A DNA stretch of 64,000 nt, taken from Terriglobia bacterium. Lineage in GTDB: Bacteria > Acidobacteriota > Terriglobia > Terriglobales > Acidobacteriaceae. Shown piece by piece: positions 1 to 8,871 of the stretch. The translations under genes and the position numbers were made by a program. Numbering within the stretch: position 1 is the stretch's first letter; every line of letters starts with the position of its first letter. The stretch covers positions 1 through 64,000 of the forward strand of contig JAIQFC010000019.1 of the NCBI GenBank assembly GCA_020073465.1, given 5' to 3'. A model generated the notes under the pieces. The model was not told the origin of the DNA. It searched no databases and saw nothing but the letters and a program-made list of their open reading frames with translations.

Positions 1-2
1 AC

Positions 3-206
3 ACCACGTATTCCCGGATCGGCCGGGACACCCTCGTGCTCGTCCTCACGGCGAGCCGGTCCGATGCGCTCGCGGAGGTCACGTGGTGGTACCCGGTGGT
101 CGGGCGCGTGCCGTACAAGGGTTTCTTCAGGCGCTCGCTCGCCGTGGCTGATCGCCAGCAGGTTCCAAACCCCGAGGAAGGTCCCCGGAAGCAGCATGAA
201 CACTAA
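3..206 (+). pseudogene. Aminopeptidase-family fragment, truncated at both ends
   Basis: The frame starting at base 3 is open from the window edge to a stop at 204-206. Its first 43 residues match the core of the putative aminopeptidase family (Aminopep, PF10023 type), notably [15 protein letters not shown], a family hallmark. After the Gly-Phe-Phe at about base 131 the family resemblance stops, and the remaining 25 residues ([11 protein letters not shown] onward) read as out-of-family tail. The downstream part of the gene, which should contain the rest of the peptidase domain, is missing because a different gene begins on the other strand. The 5' part lies outside the window. I assign the family from motif memory and regard the fragment as non-functional. 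Confidence 0.6.
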
Positions 207-335
207 TCCGGTGCCGATGTAAACCATCAACAGGCGCGACAGGGCGGTCTCACGGGCTGCGGTGATGTCAAAGATTTCTAGGTGGGTGAGCGGCCGACCA
301 GCCTGTGTCTCGACGCGCGTTGGCGGTGCGGACAT
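138..335 (-). pseudogene. N-terminal fragment of an NnrS/CcoN-like haem-copper membrane protein
   Basis: Read on the minus strand from an ATG at 333-335, the frame gives MSAPPTRVETQAGRPLTHLE and then a first membrane helix with the text [20 protein letters not shown] followed by [10 protein letters not shown]. This is the start of the haem-copper-oxidase-like membrane proteins common in Acidobacteriota, relatives of the protein at 12452-14002. In the family the next segment is a His-rich helix; here the sequence turns at about base 138 into the antisense of the aminopeptidase fragment. The frame stays open to base 1, but those residues are not family-like. It is a truncated gene, joined to foreign sequence, or a chimera at a contig end. 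Confidence 0.5.
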
Positions 336-796
336 AGTTTCGAACTCCGTTAGCGTGCTTGTTCCATCGCAATGCCGCGGCGAAATCGGATGTTATTTTC
401 GAGACGAATGTGTTGGTGCAAAGCATCTTCACATTCACGGGAGCGATCTCCTCTCGCATGTATTTGTGATGAAAATCGCGCTACCAGGACCATTGCTCCT
501 CCTCGCGGTCGTATCCATACCTCGCGGCCGGGAGTCTGATAGTCCCAACGTAGCCGAGCAGCGGAGGCACGCCGATGACTTCTGTCACGACCGTTACATG
601 TCGGCGCTGATCCATTCGCCCTTCAGATGTGGTGTGCCAGCGGGCGATTACAGACTCCGTCACTCCCACAACGTAGACCGAAAGACGCAGCCTCCATCTC
701 TTCGAACTGGCGCAGATTCCGCCACGCCTCATCGCCCACGGTGCCGGAGATATCAATTTTAGCGTCACAGTAGACATATGCAATGAGCTCCATCGA
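207..796. other. Degenerate intergenic zone with gene remnants
   Basis: Apart from the NnrS-like fragment and the RIC remnant listed separately, no intact gene is visible here. Open frames on both strands between 262 and 783 have no family-like composition and overlap one another. The stretch reads as decayed coding DNA, consistent with an island that has lost genes. Confidence 0.5.
350..436 (-). pseudogene. C-terminal remnant of a RIC/ScdA iron-sulfur repair protein
   Basis: On the minus strand a short frame ending at a stop at 350-352 reads ECEDALHQHIRLENNIRFRR and then GIAMEQAR. The His-x-x-x-x-Glu-Asn-Asn-x-x-Phe arrangement is the last helix of the hemerythrin domain in RIC (YtfE/ScdA) di-iron repair proteins, where it supplies metal ligands. 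Only about 28 residues remain, and no upstream part of the domain is found in any frame. It lies just downstream of an intact hemerythrin gene on the same strand, so a nitrosative-stress gene pair may once have stood here. Family assignment rests on this single motif. Confidence 0.5.
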
Positions 797-1381
797 TCAA
801 GCTACGTGGCAGGTACTGCTTTCTCCACAGATCATCTCTAAGAGTCGGCCCGCCAACTGCTCAAATCCATGATGGACGTCAATGCCGATCTCAGACTCGT
901 GCTGCTCAAATCGCGCCGATAATTCCTCTTGCTCAGTGTCGCTCAGTAGTTTGTCGGCCATCGGGAAGAGCAAGTAGTCCTCCTTCCAGATGTGGGAGGG
1001 ATACAGCTCGATGAGCCTTCTGAGAGTGCCGATCAAAGCCTCCCTGCCTGCGCCGGGAGTGCGGATGTAGGTTTCGGACGTGAGTTTCAGGTCAGCCATC
1101 AGGCTCCGACCCTTCTCATGTTCGTGAAGAAGAACTGCCAGAGGGCACCCGCTCACTGGCACGCCCTTCTTTTCCAGGAGCTTGAACAGGTAGATCTCTT
1201 CTTTCCCATGATGACACCTGTCCCCAAAGGTTTGCATGAACTCGAACAGATCTGTCAGCACAGCTGCATCGATCCCTTTGCCCGATTCCAATTTCTCTAT
1301 GAGCACTGCCATCCCGCCAACGACTTGCTGAATGATGCGGTGTTCGTGTTCCAGCTCTTCTGTTGGTTTTCTGCTAGTCAT
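797..1381 (-). CDS. Hemerythrin HHE-domain protein
   Basis: This 194-residue soluble protein is a single four-helix hemerythrin domain. Likely di-iron ligands are visible in the right order: His12/His14 in the first helix, His57-His58 with Glu61/Glu62, His86/His88, and His130 with Glu134. Such proteins bind O2 or NO, or act in oxidative and nitrosative stress; the substrate cannot be told from sequence. Cysteines occur beside the second ligand pair (Cys56) and near the C-terminus (GESSTCHVA), which is unusual. The ATG is supported by a purine-rich AAAGGAG about seven bases upstream. Its neighbours (a RIC remnant and a nitrite reductase) point to handling of nitric oxide. Confidence 0.85.
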   Translation of the reverse strand: MTSRKPTEELEHEHRIIQQVVGGMAVLIEKLESGKGIDAAVLTDLFEFMQTFGDRCHHGKEEIYLFKLLEKKGVPVSGCPLAVLLHEHEKGRSLMADLKLTSETYIRTPGAGREALIGTLRRLIELYPSHIWKEDYLLFPMADKLLSDTEQEELSARFEQHESEIGIDVHHGFEQLAGRLLEMICGESSTCHVA

Positions 1382-1524
1382 CTCAATACTCCTTTCGTGC
1401 CTTCAACGTCGCCATTTGGCAGTTCACACTGCTGAAGCGACTCTCTGTTACCACGAGCGAAATTGGTAGAGATTCCGCGAGTTGACAACAATGCGACCGT
1501 GCGCGATCCGCATTGCTGCCGGAG

Positions 1525-3450
1525 CTACTTACCCGACGCCAGCATTGGCAACGCTCTGACTATCACGACTCCCTTCATACCGTTCCCTTCATGTAGCGTG
1601 CAGACGTATCGGTACACGCCTGGCACTGTAAAGACATGGGTGAAGGACTGGTTAGTCTGCAGCAAACCAGAGTCGAATGGCCTGCCTCCGGAAGGGAGTT
1701 TAACGTCTATCCTGTACAAGGCCTTGCCCGTGTCGTCGACCACATTGTGAATGACCTGCGAAGTGTTCTTCCAAGTCACCTGGTCGCCGACGTTAACAGT
1801 TACCGTTGTCGGTATGAATCCCATGTCGCTCATTCCGACCATTCCTTTGGTAGCTACTGTAGGCTTCACCAAGGCTTTTCGGAGAGCCGCAGCAGACATC
1901 TTCACCGAGCAGTTGGGGGCGAGTTCATCCACCGTATCCACTACGAAACTGGGAATGCGCGGATCTTCCACCGCCACGACACTACCGAAGTACCCATTAA
2001 CGTGGACAAGACGGTTGGCATTCTCTGAAAACAACAAAGGCCTCGCTTCCAGGCGATAGACCTTTGTTGAATGGAAGAGTCTAAGCATGACTTTGCCGTC
2101 ACTCAACAAAGTGAGGCATCCATTAAGCCCCCTCGGGACAGGGACTGCGGATTCGGACGTTGCCACTGGATGCATCAGATTTGGACCACGCGTGGGTGCC
2201 ACCTTCACGGCGATCCCTGGTGCCTCCTGCATGTGCATCATGGGAGTTGAATCTGCATTGCCTTTCTCTCCGGGGATGGTTGGATTAGGGACGGCACTCG
2301 TGACCACCGCGAGACCTGTCTCATCCTCTCCGGAACCCGCCGCTGTATCGGCCTGGCTCATGCCACTCACCCAAGTGGATTCCTGTGAATCGGAGGTTGG
2401 TCCGGCGTGCATCAAGGCCCCATTCTGCGTGCCGCTGACCTCAAAAACTGCCATGAGGCCCTTGGCCATCCGCGCCATGGCATGATCCATCATGGTGAAC
2501 TGTCCCGGCAGGCTCGCCGCAAACTCCAGAATAGCTGCAGCACCCGGCGGCACGCTGGCGGTTTGAATTCCGCTCAGCGGAGGCGAAGTCAGCGAACCCA
2601 GCGCGTAGTCACGCGTGAAGATTTCGCCGACTACGTGAAGCGAGGATGTGTCATTCGGACCTGCATCACCAAAAAAGACCCGCACAGTCTCGCCCGCCGT
2701 GGCATGCATAGGGTGTTCCTTGGTGAGTGCGTCGACCGCCCCGTTAAACACGAAATATTCGGGATTTTCCTCCAGGAGCCTTGCATCGCTGAACTGCTGC
2801 ACGCCCACCTTGCCCTTGGGCGCAGTGGTATAGATTTCACCCTGCATGACGTAGTACTCGTGATCCACATGAGGCAGACCACCCTCCGGCTCGACAAGGA
2901 TCAGGCCGTACATGCCGTTAGCAATGTGTTCCGCTATCATTGGCGTGCCGCAGTGGTAGACATACAACCCTGGTGTCGTAGCCTGAAATGTGAAGGTCTT
3001 TGACTGTCCCGGAATCACCTGCGAAAATGCGGCACCACCGCCTGGGCCGAGTGCGGCATGGAAATCAACGGAGTGAACCATATGGCTGCTGCCTTCATTG
3101 CGAAGAGTGACCTCCACCATGTCACCCTGCCTCACCCGAATCATTGGGCCGGGGACCTTTCCGTTGAACGTCCAGTAGCGGTAGGTTGTGCCGACCGATG
3201 GATCCAGTTGACCAAGTACTTCCTCAGCTGAAAGTGTCACGCGGACTACAGCGGGCGCGCGGTTCGCAATTGGCAGTGGAACGTCGGTCGGATCACGGAC
3301 GATATCGACAGTATTCGCCGTGGGCTTCGCCCCTGACCGGGCGGCAGATTGTGCCCGTAAAGGTTCGGCTCCAGTTATTATGAACAGAAAAAATAGGACA
3401 CTCAGAATCGCTTTCATGAAAGGAATTTCGTAATGAGTTCTTGTTCCCAT
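1525..3450 (-). CDS. nirK: Copper nitrite reductase with extra C-terminal cupredoxin domain
   Basis: An N-terminal signal peptide (hydrophobic stretch ILSVLFFLFIITGAEPLRAQ) sends the protein to the periplasm. Two cupredoxin domains follow with NirK/AniA signatures: HSVDFHAALGPGG (type 1 and type 2 copper ligands plus the catalytic Asp), LYVYHCGTPM with the ligand Cys, and HVVGEIF and MMDHAMARM in domain two. NirK reduces nitrite to NO. After a linker of roughly 150 residues there is a third, plastocyanin-like domain with VIHNVV and YVCTLHEGNGMKG (His, Cys, His, Met), probably an internal electron carrier. I chose the ATG at 3450 because a GGGAAGAGA precedes it; starts at 3513 or 3417 are possible. 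It is divergent from the PAS-LuxR gene, its likely regulator. Confidence 0.87.
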   Translation of the reverse strand: MGTRTHYEIPFMKAILSVLFFLFIITGAEPLRAQSAARSGAKPTANTVDIVRDPTDVPLPIANRAPAVVRVTLSAEEVLGQLDPSVGTTYRYWTFNGKVPGPMIRVRQGDMVEVTLRNEGSSHMVHSVDFHAALGPGGGAAFSQVIPGQSKTFTFQATTPGLYVYHCGTPMIAEHIANGMYGLILVEPEGGLPHVDHEYYVMQGEIYTTAPKGKVGVQQFSDARLLEENPEYFVFNGAVDALTKEHPMHATAGETVRVFFGDAGPNDTSSLHVVGEIFTRDYALGSLTSPPLSGIQTASVPPGAAAILEFAASLPGQFTMMDHAMARMAKGLMAVFEVSGTQNGALMHAGPTSDSQESTWVSGMSQADTAAGSGEDETGLAVVTSAVPNPTIPGEKGNADSTPMMHMQEAPGIAVKVAPTRGPNLMHPVATSESAVPVPRGLNGCLTLLSDGKVMLRLFHSTKVYRLEARPLLFSENANRLVHVNGYFGSVVAVEDPRIPSFVVDTVDELAPNCSVKMSAAALRKALVKPTVATKGMVGMSDMGFIPTTVTVNVGDQVTWKNTSQVIHNVVDDTGKALYRIDVKLPSGGRPFDSGLLQTNQSFTHVFTVPGVYRYVCTLHEGNGMKGVVIVRALPMLASGK

Positions 3451-3589
3451 ATTCCATCTCTTCCCGCCGGCTTCCGGTTGCTCGTTCGAGTCTCGGTTCG
3501 CCGGCTGACACATACTTGTATCGTGAGGCGACAGATCTCAATGGAGCATTCGTACTACTCGGATAGGCAGTTGTCACAGGGACGGGCAA

Positions 3590-4243
3590 ATGCTTGAAAG
3601 TGAATTGTTTACGCTGCTCCAGCACACTTCGGACGCAGCATTCTCGGTTACCGAAGAAGGCGAAATCATGTCCTGGAACAGAGCGGCTGAGAAGCTTTTT
3701 GGCTATCCGGCTGCGGAGGCAGTCCACAAGACCTGCCATGACATCCTGGAAGGTATAGGGCCTTTAGGCACACGCGTATGCCATCAGCACTGCAGCGTGG
3801 CTGAGTGCGCCGGCGGGAGTACCGACATTCCCAACTTCGACATGAGTGTGAAGACCCGTTCCGGGCAGCGAGTATGGATCAACATGTCGACACTTGTGTT
3901 CGACAACCAGCGCACCGGTCGCCGGCTTCTGGTGCACCTTGCTCATGACGTAACCGAACAGAAGAAGAGCGAAGAATTGATGCGCAAGATGCTCGATTTG
4001 TCGAAGCAGCTCAGTTCGGTTGGCGAGGTCTCGGCGCGTGCGGAACCCATATCCCCGCTGTCGGAGCAAGAAAAACACGTCCTCCGTTTGTTCGCTGAGG
4101 GCAAGGACAGTGATGAAGTCGCCCGCACTCTCGGCATCAGTCCGCAAACCCTCCGCAACCACCTCCACCACATCAACCAGAAACTGCGGACTCACAACCG
4201 TTTGGAAGCGGTCATGAATGCTATCCAGCGGAAACTGATCTGA
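3590..4243 (+). CDS. PAS-LuxR transcriptional regulator with a Cys cluster
   Basis: This 217-residue protein has an N-terminal PAS domain (about 1-125; text such as SWNRAAEKLFGYPAAEAV is typical) and a C-terminal LuxR/FixJ-type helix-turn-helix (about 155-212; PLSEQEKHVLRLFAEGK, LGISPQTLRNHLHHI). There is no receiver or kinase domain, so the signal is probably sensed by the PAS domain itself. Inside that domain Cys49, Cys64, Cys68 and Cys73, with several His, form a compact group that could hold an Fe-S cluster or another redox group. It is divergent from nirK across about 140 bp, suggesting it controls that gene. The ligand and target are inferred. Confidence 0.8.
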   Translation: MLESELFTLLQHTSDAAFSVTEEGEIMSWNRAAEKLFGYPAAEAVHKTCHDILEGIGPLGTRVCHQHCSVAECAGGSTDIPNFDMSVKTRSGQRVWINMSTLVFDNQRTGRRLLVHLAHDVTEQKKSEELMRKMLDLSKQLSSVGEVSARAEPISPLSEQEKHVLRLFAEGKDSDEVARTLGISPQTLRNHLHHINQKLRTHNRLEAVMNAIQRKLI

Positions 4244-4387
4244 CACTGCTGGTCGGACTCGTCTGCGTTTCCGCCCGATTAGACACGTGTCATATCGCCC
4301 AGTACGTCTGTGCCATTGCGGCCTCGGTACAACGGGCGCTCAAATAGGGCTTGAGCAGTTCCCCAACTGCTCGCAGGAGTCGTCGTC

Positions 4388-4720
4388 ATGATCTCTCATT
4401 GTGCCAATCCGGACTGCACGCAGCCGTTTCATTACCTGAGGGGCGGGCGTCTCTACCGCTTCGACATCAAATCTCCAAGCACACCTTGTAGCGATGTCCC
4501 CAACGCAATCTGTAGCCTGAAGCCGTCGCGCGCAACTGTCTTTTTCTGGCTATGTGACGAATGCTCGTCGAAGCACTCCCTCAGGTTCAACCTTCGCGAT
4601 GGGATCAGTCTCATATCTCTCACAGAACCGGCGAGGAAACTCAGCACGGCGCCGGTGATTGCCGTCGGGGATGTAACTCCAGACCGCGAGGTGGACCGGG
4701 ATGCAAGAAAGCTAACTTGA
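4388..4720 (+). CDS. Small zinc-ribbon-like protein of unknown function
   Basis: The 110-residue product begins MISHCANPDCTQPFHYLRGG and carries a second pair, CDEC, near residue 57-60. The spacing (Cys5, Cys10, then Cys-x-x-Cys) suggests one zinc site. The framework (Cys-Ala-Asn-Pro-x-Cys, FHYLRxGRLYRF, FWLCDEC) is familiar from small uncharacterised proteins of Acidobacteriota; I know of no function. The C-terminal 30 residues are polar and probably disordered. The gene runs in the same direction as the cupins that follow after about 50 bases, and may be co-transcribed with them. Confidence 0.65.
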   Translation: MISHCANPDCTQPFHYLRGGRLYRFDIKSPSTPCSDVPNAICSLKPSRATVFFWLCDECSSKHSLRFNLRDGISLISLTEPARKLSTAPVIAVGDVTPDREVDRDARKLT

Positions 4721-4770
4721 AGGCTCAGTATTTCAACTGCATGGTAACCAAGCTCAAGGAGATAGCAGCA

Positions 4771-5211
4771 ATGGAAACGGTTATTGAATCTCACGAGACT
4801 GGCAACAAGTTCGAGCGGTTGCCCTATTTGGCTAGCGCATTGTTGCAAGTGAATATCTTCGAAGAAGCCAAGCAACTACGCCTGCAGGATGCATGGACGC
4901 GCGGCACGGGGCGTAGTTCCAAGACTCTGGTCAAGTATCCAGACTTGCGGATCATCCTCGTTTCCATGCGAGCGAAGACCCGCATGAAGGATCATAGGAC
5001 CGACGCCCGCATTGCAATCCTTGCACTGACTGGTCATCTACGCATTCATACGCCCCATGCACTCATTGAATTACCTGCTGGTAACCTGCTGGCGCTGGAT
5101 AGTGCCGTCGCCCATGACGTCGAAGCGCTCAAGCAGAGTACATTTCTGCTCGTCATCTCCTGGCCCGACGGCAAACAAAAACCTGGCACTACCTGCGAAA
5201 GGAGCAAATAA
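4771..5211 (+). CDS. Cupin-fold protein
   Basis: The 146-residue product fits a single cupin barrel: RIILVSMRAKTRMKDHRTDA (first motif, reduced in His), a middle strand HLRIHTPHALIELPAGNLLA with a HDVEAL second motif, and a final strand FLLVISW. Most metal ligands of classical cupins are missing, so catalytic activity is doubtful; small-molecule binding or stress roles are possible. I start at ATG 4771 because AAGGAG lies about ten bases upstream and the homology begins there; the frame is open further upstream. The stop overlaps the ATG of the next cupin as TAATG, implying translational coupling. Confidence 0.7.
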   Translation: METVIESHETGNKFERLPYLASALLQVNIFEEAKQLRLQDAWTRGTGRSSKTLVKYPDLRIILVSMRAKTRMKDHRTDARIAILALTGHLRIHTPHALIELPAGNLLALDSAVAHDVEALKQSTFLLVISWPDGKQKPGTTCERSK

Positions 5212-5555
5212 TGACTGCAACAGCCACAACCCCTTCTGAAATTGTTTCAGCGGAAGCTCTGCCCTTGCTCGATTTGGCCAATTACCAGGAGGGCTCCATC
5301 GTAAGCCGAGTCATCCTCAAGCGGGAGAAAGGGAATGTCACTCTTTTTGCCTTCGACGAAGGACAAGGGCTAAGCGAACACACCGCGCCTTTCGACGCGC
5401 TGGTGCAGGCTCTCGAAGGGGACGCGGAAGTTATGGTCGCCGGGAAGTTGATCACGGCAAAGGCGGGACATGTGGTTCTCTTGCCGGCCGGCCAACCGCA
5501 TGCGGTCAAAGCCATCACTCGGTTCAAGATGGTGCTGACCATGATCCGCTCGTAG
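5211..5555 (+). CDS. Small cupin_2 protein
   Basis: A 114-residue conserved-barrel cupin. The second half is clear: LVQALEGDAEVMVAGKLITA followed by HVVLLPAGQPHAV, where the final His is a usual metal ligand. The first motif (GLSEHTAPFDA) has one His. The segment between residues 30 and 50 (SIVSRVILKREKGNVTLFAF) gives the early strands. It is the second gene of a coupled pair, its ATG overlapping the previous stop. Proteins of this type are often found beside hemerythrin and nitrite-reductase genes in stress loci, but the ligand is unknown. Confidence 0.75.
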   Translation: MTATATTPSEIVSAEALPLLDLANYQEGSIVSRVILKREKGNVTLFAFDEGQGLSEHTAPFDALVQALEGDAEVMVAGKLITAKAGHVVLLPAGQPHAVKAITRFKMVLTMIRS

Positions 5556-6177
<622 letters not shown>

Positions 6178-8409
6178 TCAGCGCCACTCCAGACCCATGT
6201 TGTCATCGGTGATGATCAGGCGGTTTTGCAGCCGGCTTCGAAGCTGATGATTATTTTCGACTGAATTCGACATGCGCCCGGTTGGGTCTTCGGGAATGGC
6301 AACAATCTCGTCGAGGTTCTGCAGTTGTTTTGGATCGCTGGCATCGATCATGTGCTTGCCATCGATAACATAGTTCAACAGCACGACTCTCCACCTGGCA
6401 CGATCAAACACCAACGGAGAATCGCTCACAGCCACACAGTTGATAAAACGCAGCGCGTAGGGATACACCGCTAACGCAGTCGCGATCACATCGTCCGAGC
6501 CGGTGGTGTTATAGAAGAGCACGCCACCCGGCTTGAGGTGCTGGCGTACGATCTGCAGAAATTCAACCGACAGCAAATAGCTGGCGTGGTTTCGCCAGTG
6601 AAACGTCGTGTTCATTACGATCGCATCAAACTTTGCCTGGGGATTCCAGAGCAACCATCTACGCCCGTCATCGATCACAATGTGCACTTTCGGATTGCGA
6701 GGAAGACTTGCGACGGTTGGTTGTTTCGGGATCAGCTCCAAATATCCTGGATTGATCTCCACGACCGTTAGCCGTTCGACCTGTGGATGATCGGCCACAA
6801 CCTGCGCCCATGACCCTGATCCGAGACCGATCATCAGAACGTCATGCGGCGCAGGATGAAGAGCGCTAAGCGCATAGGGGCGCACGATGACATTGACGTC
6901 CCGCAGCAGGTCGATGTTGAACCGGCCATCGTAGACCCCACCTCCGAACACAGTGCCATCGCGAGTCACACCGATCGTGCCGCTGCGAGTTTCGATGACT
7001 TCCTGAAAATGCAGGGCTGGATATTTGTTCTTGAAAAGCAGGCGGTCGTACAAGGTCGGGAATATCGGCCCAGCGGCCATAATCACGAACAAAGTGCCGA
7101 TCACCCCAAGTGCAGGTCCACGATTCAACCAAACCCGTGGGCAACCGGAGACCCCAAACACCGCCGCAGCGAAGCAAGCGCCTCCGACCAGGAGCAATAT
7201 CGATATCTGGCGCAAGGAAAAATAGTCCATCAAAATGAAGCCCACCACCAGCGTCCCCAGGGTTGAACCAACAATGTTTGCCGCATACAGGTAGCTCAAT
7301 GAGGCTCCTGCCTGCCCTGCGGGATTCACTGAAACATGCGCGACCAGGGGGAACGTCGCTCCGAAAAAGCTTGCACCAGCGCAAACCAATAGCAGGATGA
7401 CCGAGTACCCCGGCCAGCCACTCGGGAAGCTGTCGGAAGACGCAAATCTGAGAGCCAGAGCAGACAGAGGGCTCACGGCAAATGCAACCACGGCGGAAGC
7501 AAAGATCACCATACTCAATGTGCGTACCGCATTTTCCCGGCGGTGGCTCTGCGAGTATCGCCCAATGGACCTCGATCCGAGAGCCAGGCCGAAAAGATAA
7601 GCTCCCAGCAACGCGGGGAATGTAGCTGCAGTATCACCCAAACCGAACGACAGCAATCGGTACCAGATGATTTCGTAAGAAAGCGCCGCAAAACCTGAGA
7701 AAGCAGCACAGCCAAGTGCAAGAGAAAATGGCAGCAAGCTACCGCGATCGCCGACAATAACCTCTGATGCACGGTGAGAGTCAGCTTTCTTCGGCTGTCG
7801 CCAACGAGAGCTGTAGGCCAGAGCACCGGATGCGACCAATACATTCAGTAAGGCAGCAAGCCGGACGGAACCTGACTGCCCCAGGAGCCGCATCAACCAG
7901 GCTGCTGCCAGAAAGCATGCAAAACCAGATCCCAGACTGTTCGCGAAATAGAGGCTCCCAACCGAAAACCCTACGTTCTGCGATGAGCGCACAAGGTGTT
8001 CGACGAGGAGCGGCAAAGTCGCCCCCATTAGCACCGTCGGTAGAACAATCGCCAAGAAACCGACCAGGCCTGTTTCCCAGAGCGACTTGCCCACGGTGAA
8101 TTCGGCGATACGATGAAAGAGCTTCAGGGAGACGACTCCAAAGACCCCCGTTAACAACTCAGCGATAGCAAATAGCATGACTGGCTCGATCCGTCTGCTA
8201 TTTGAAAGCGAGCCTCCTGCCAGGCTTCCGAGTCCTAAGCCCAACATGAAGCCGCTGACCACGATCGTGACCGATTGAATATTGAGTCCATAAATGGCAA
8301 ACAGGGCCCGTTGCCAGACGATCTGATAAACCAGCGCGGGAAATCCGGAGCAGAAAAACAGCAAGTGAATCCAAGTAATGTGCTGGCCACCGTTGCGCTC
8401 CTCCGTCAT
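6178..8409 (-). CDS. Fused MFS transporter / spermidine synthase-like protein
   Basis: The 743-residue protein has two parts. The first 450 residues contain many hydrophobic helices (for example LLFFCSGFPALVYQIVWQRA at the start), a membrane module typical of spermidine-synthase-fused transporters. The C-terminal 270 residues are a spermidine-synthase/methyltransferase fold with VLMIGLGSGSWAQVVADHP (nucleotide-binding loop), LTVVEINPGYL, IDDGRRWL and MNTTFHWRNHASYLLSVEFL. The aminopropyl acceptor is not predictable; many such fusions have unknown substrates. The start at 8409 has no obvious ribosome-binding site. It stands alone, upstream of the IS element. Confidence 0.8.
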   Translation of the reverse strand: MTEERNGGQHITWIHLLFFCSGFPALVYQIVWQRALFAIYGLNIQSVTIVVSGFMLGLGLGSLAGGSLSNSRRIEPVMLFAIAELLTGVFGVVSLKLFHRIAEFTVGKSLWETGLVGFLAIVLPTVLMGATLPLLVEHLVRSSQNVGFSVGSLYFANSLGSGFACFLAAAWLMRLLGQSGSVRLAALLNVLVASGALAYSSRWRQPKKADSHRASEVIVGDRGSLLPFSLALGCAAFSGFAALSYEIIWYRLLSFGLGDTAATFPALLGAYLFGLALGSRSIGRYSQSHRRENAVRTLSMVIFASAVVAFAVSPLSALALRFASSDSFPSGWPGYSVILLLVCAGASFFGATFPLVAHVSVNPAGQAGASLSYLYAANIVGSTLGTLVVGFILMDYFSLRQISILLLVGGACFAAAVFGVSGCPRVWLNRGPALGVIGTLFVIMAAGPIFPTLYDRLLFKNKYPALHFQEVIETRSGTIGVTRDGTVFGGGVYDGRFNIDLLRDVNVIVRPYALSALHPAPHDVLMIGLGSGSWAQVVADHPQVERLTVVEINPGYLELIPKQPTVASLPRNPKVHIVIDDGRRWLLWNPQAKFDAIVMNTTFHWRNHASYLLSVEFLQIVRQHLKPGGVLFYNTTGSDDVIATALAVYPYALRFINCVAVSDSPLVFDRARWRVVLLNYVIDGKHMIDASDPKQLQNLDEIVAIPEDPTGRMSNSVENNHQLRSRLQNRLIITDDNMGLEWR

Positions 8410-8818
8410 AGGTGTCGCTCACTATGTTCAAACCATGAGTTAACGCAGGTTATCTTCCCGGTGGACATAATTTCACGGGATCCCTCCTGTATTTGCATGG
8501 AACTGGCAGAATTGATGTTCTCTCACAACCTTGCTTGTGATCAATAGCGCCCAAAGCATCGGCGGATTGCGTTCCCCAATCCTTGTTTCTTATTTCCGAT
8601 GTTGATCGGAAACAGGCCTGAAGAAGTGTGCGTAGCGTGGTCCAGGATTCGCGTTGCACGGTTCCGATTGACGATGCTTGTGGACGGCCAGCGCCATGCC
8701 AGGTCTGAGACGGTAATCCCTGAAGACAGAGTACAGATTAGTCATTTGCACTGGTGTAGACGTTTTCGTAGCGGTCGGAACATCAGTGTTCAATGGAGAA
8801 ACTGGGGACAGGAGAAAC
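8410..8818. other. Intergenic region left of the IS element
   Basis: No gene is supported. Just before the insertion sequence a 13-base unit GGAGAAACTGGGG occurs twice in tandem (about 8795-8823), the second copy running into the inverted repeat of the element. Short frames here have no recognisable content. Confidence 0.5.
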
Positions 8819-8824
8819 TGGGGA

Positions 8825-8871
8825 ACGTCCCGTGAAGTGCACCCTTGAGGTGAGACAAAGAAACTAGGGAC
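8825..8871. repeat. Left inverted repeat of the IS element
   Basis: Imperfect inverted repeat pairing with 10219-10265. It shares ACGTCCCGTG, AGTGCACCC, GAGACA, GAAA and GACAGTTCTC with the right arm, with a few mismatches. Confidence 0.7.

Noticed and set aside
262..762. 166-codon plus-strand frame
   Set aside because: No family-like segments, and it overlaps the NnrS-like and RIC remnants that read on the other strand.
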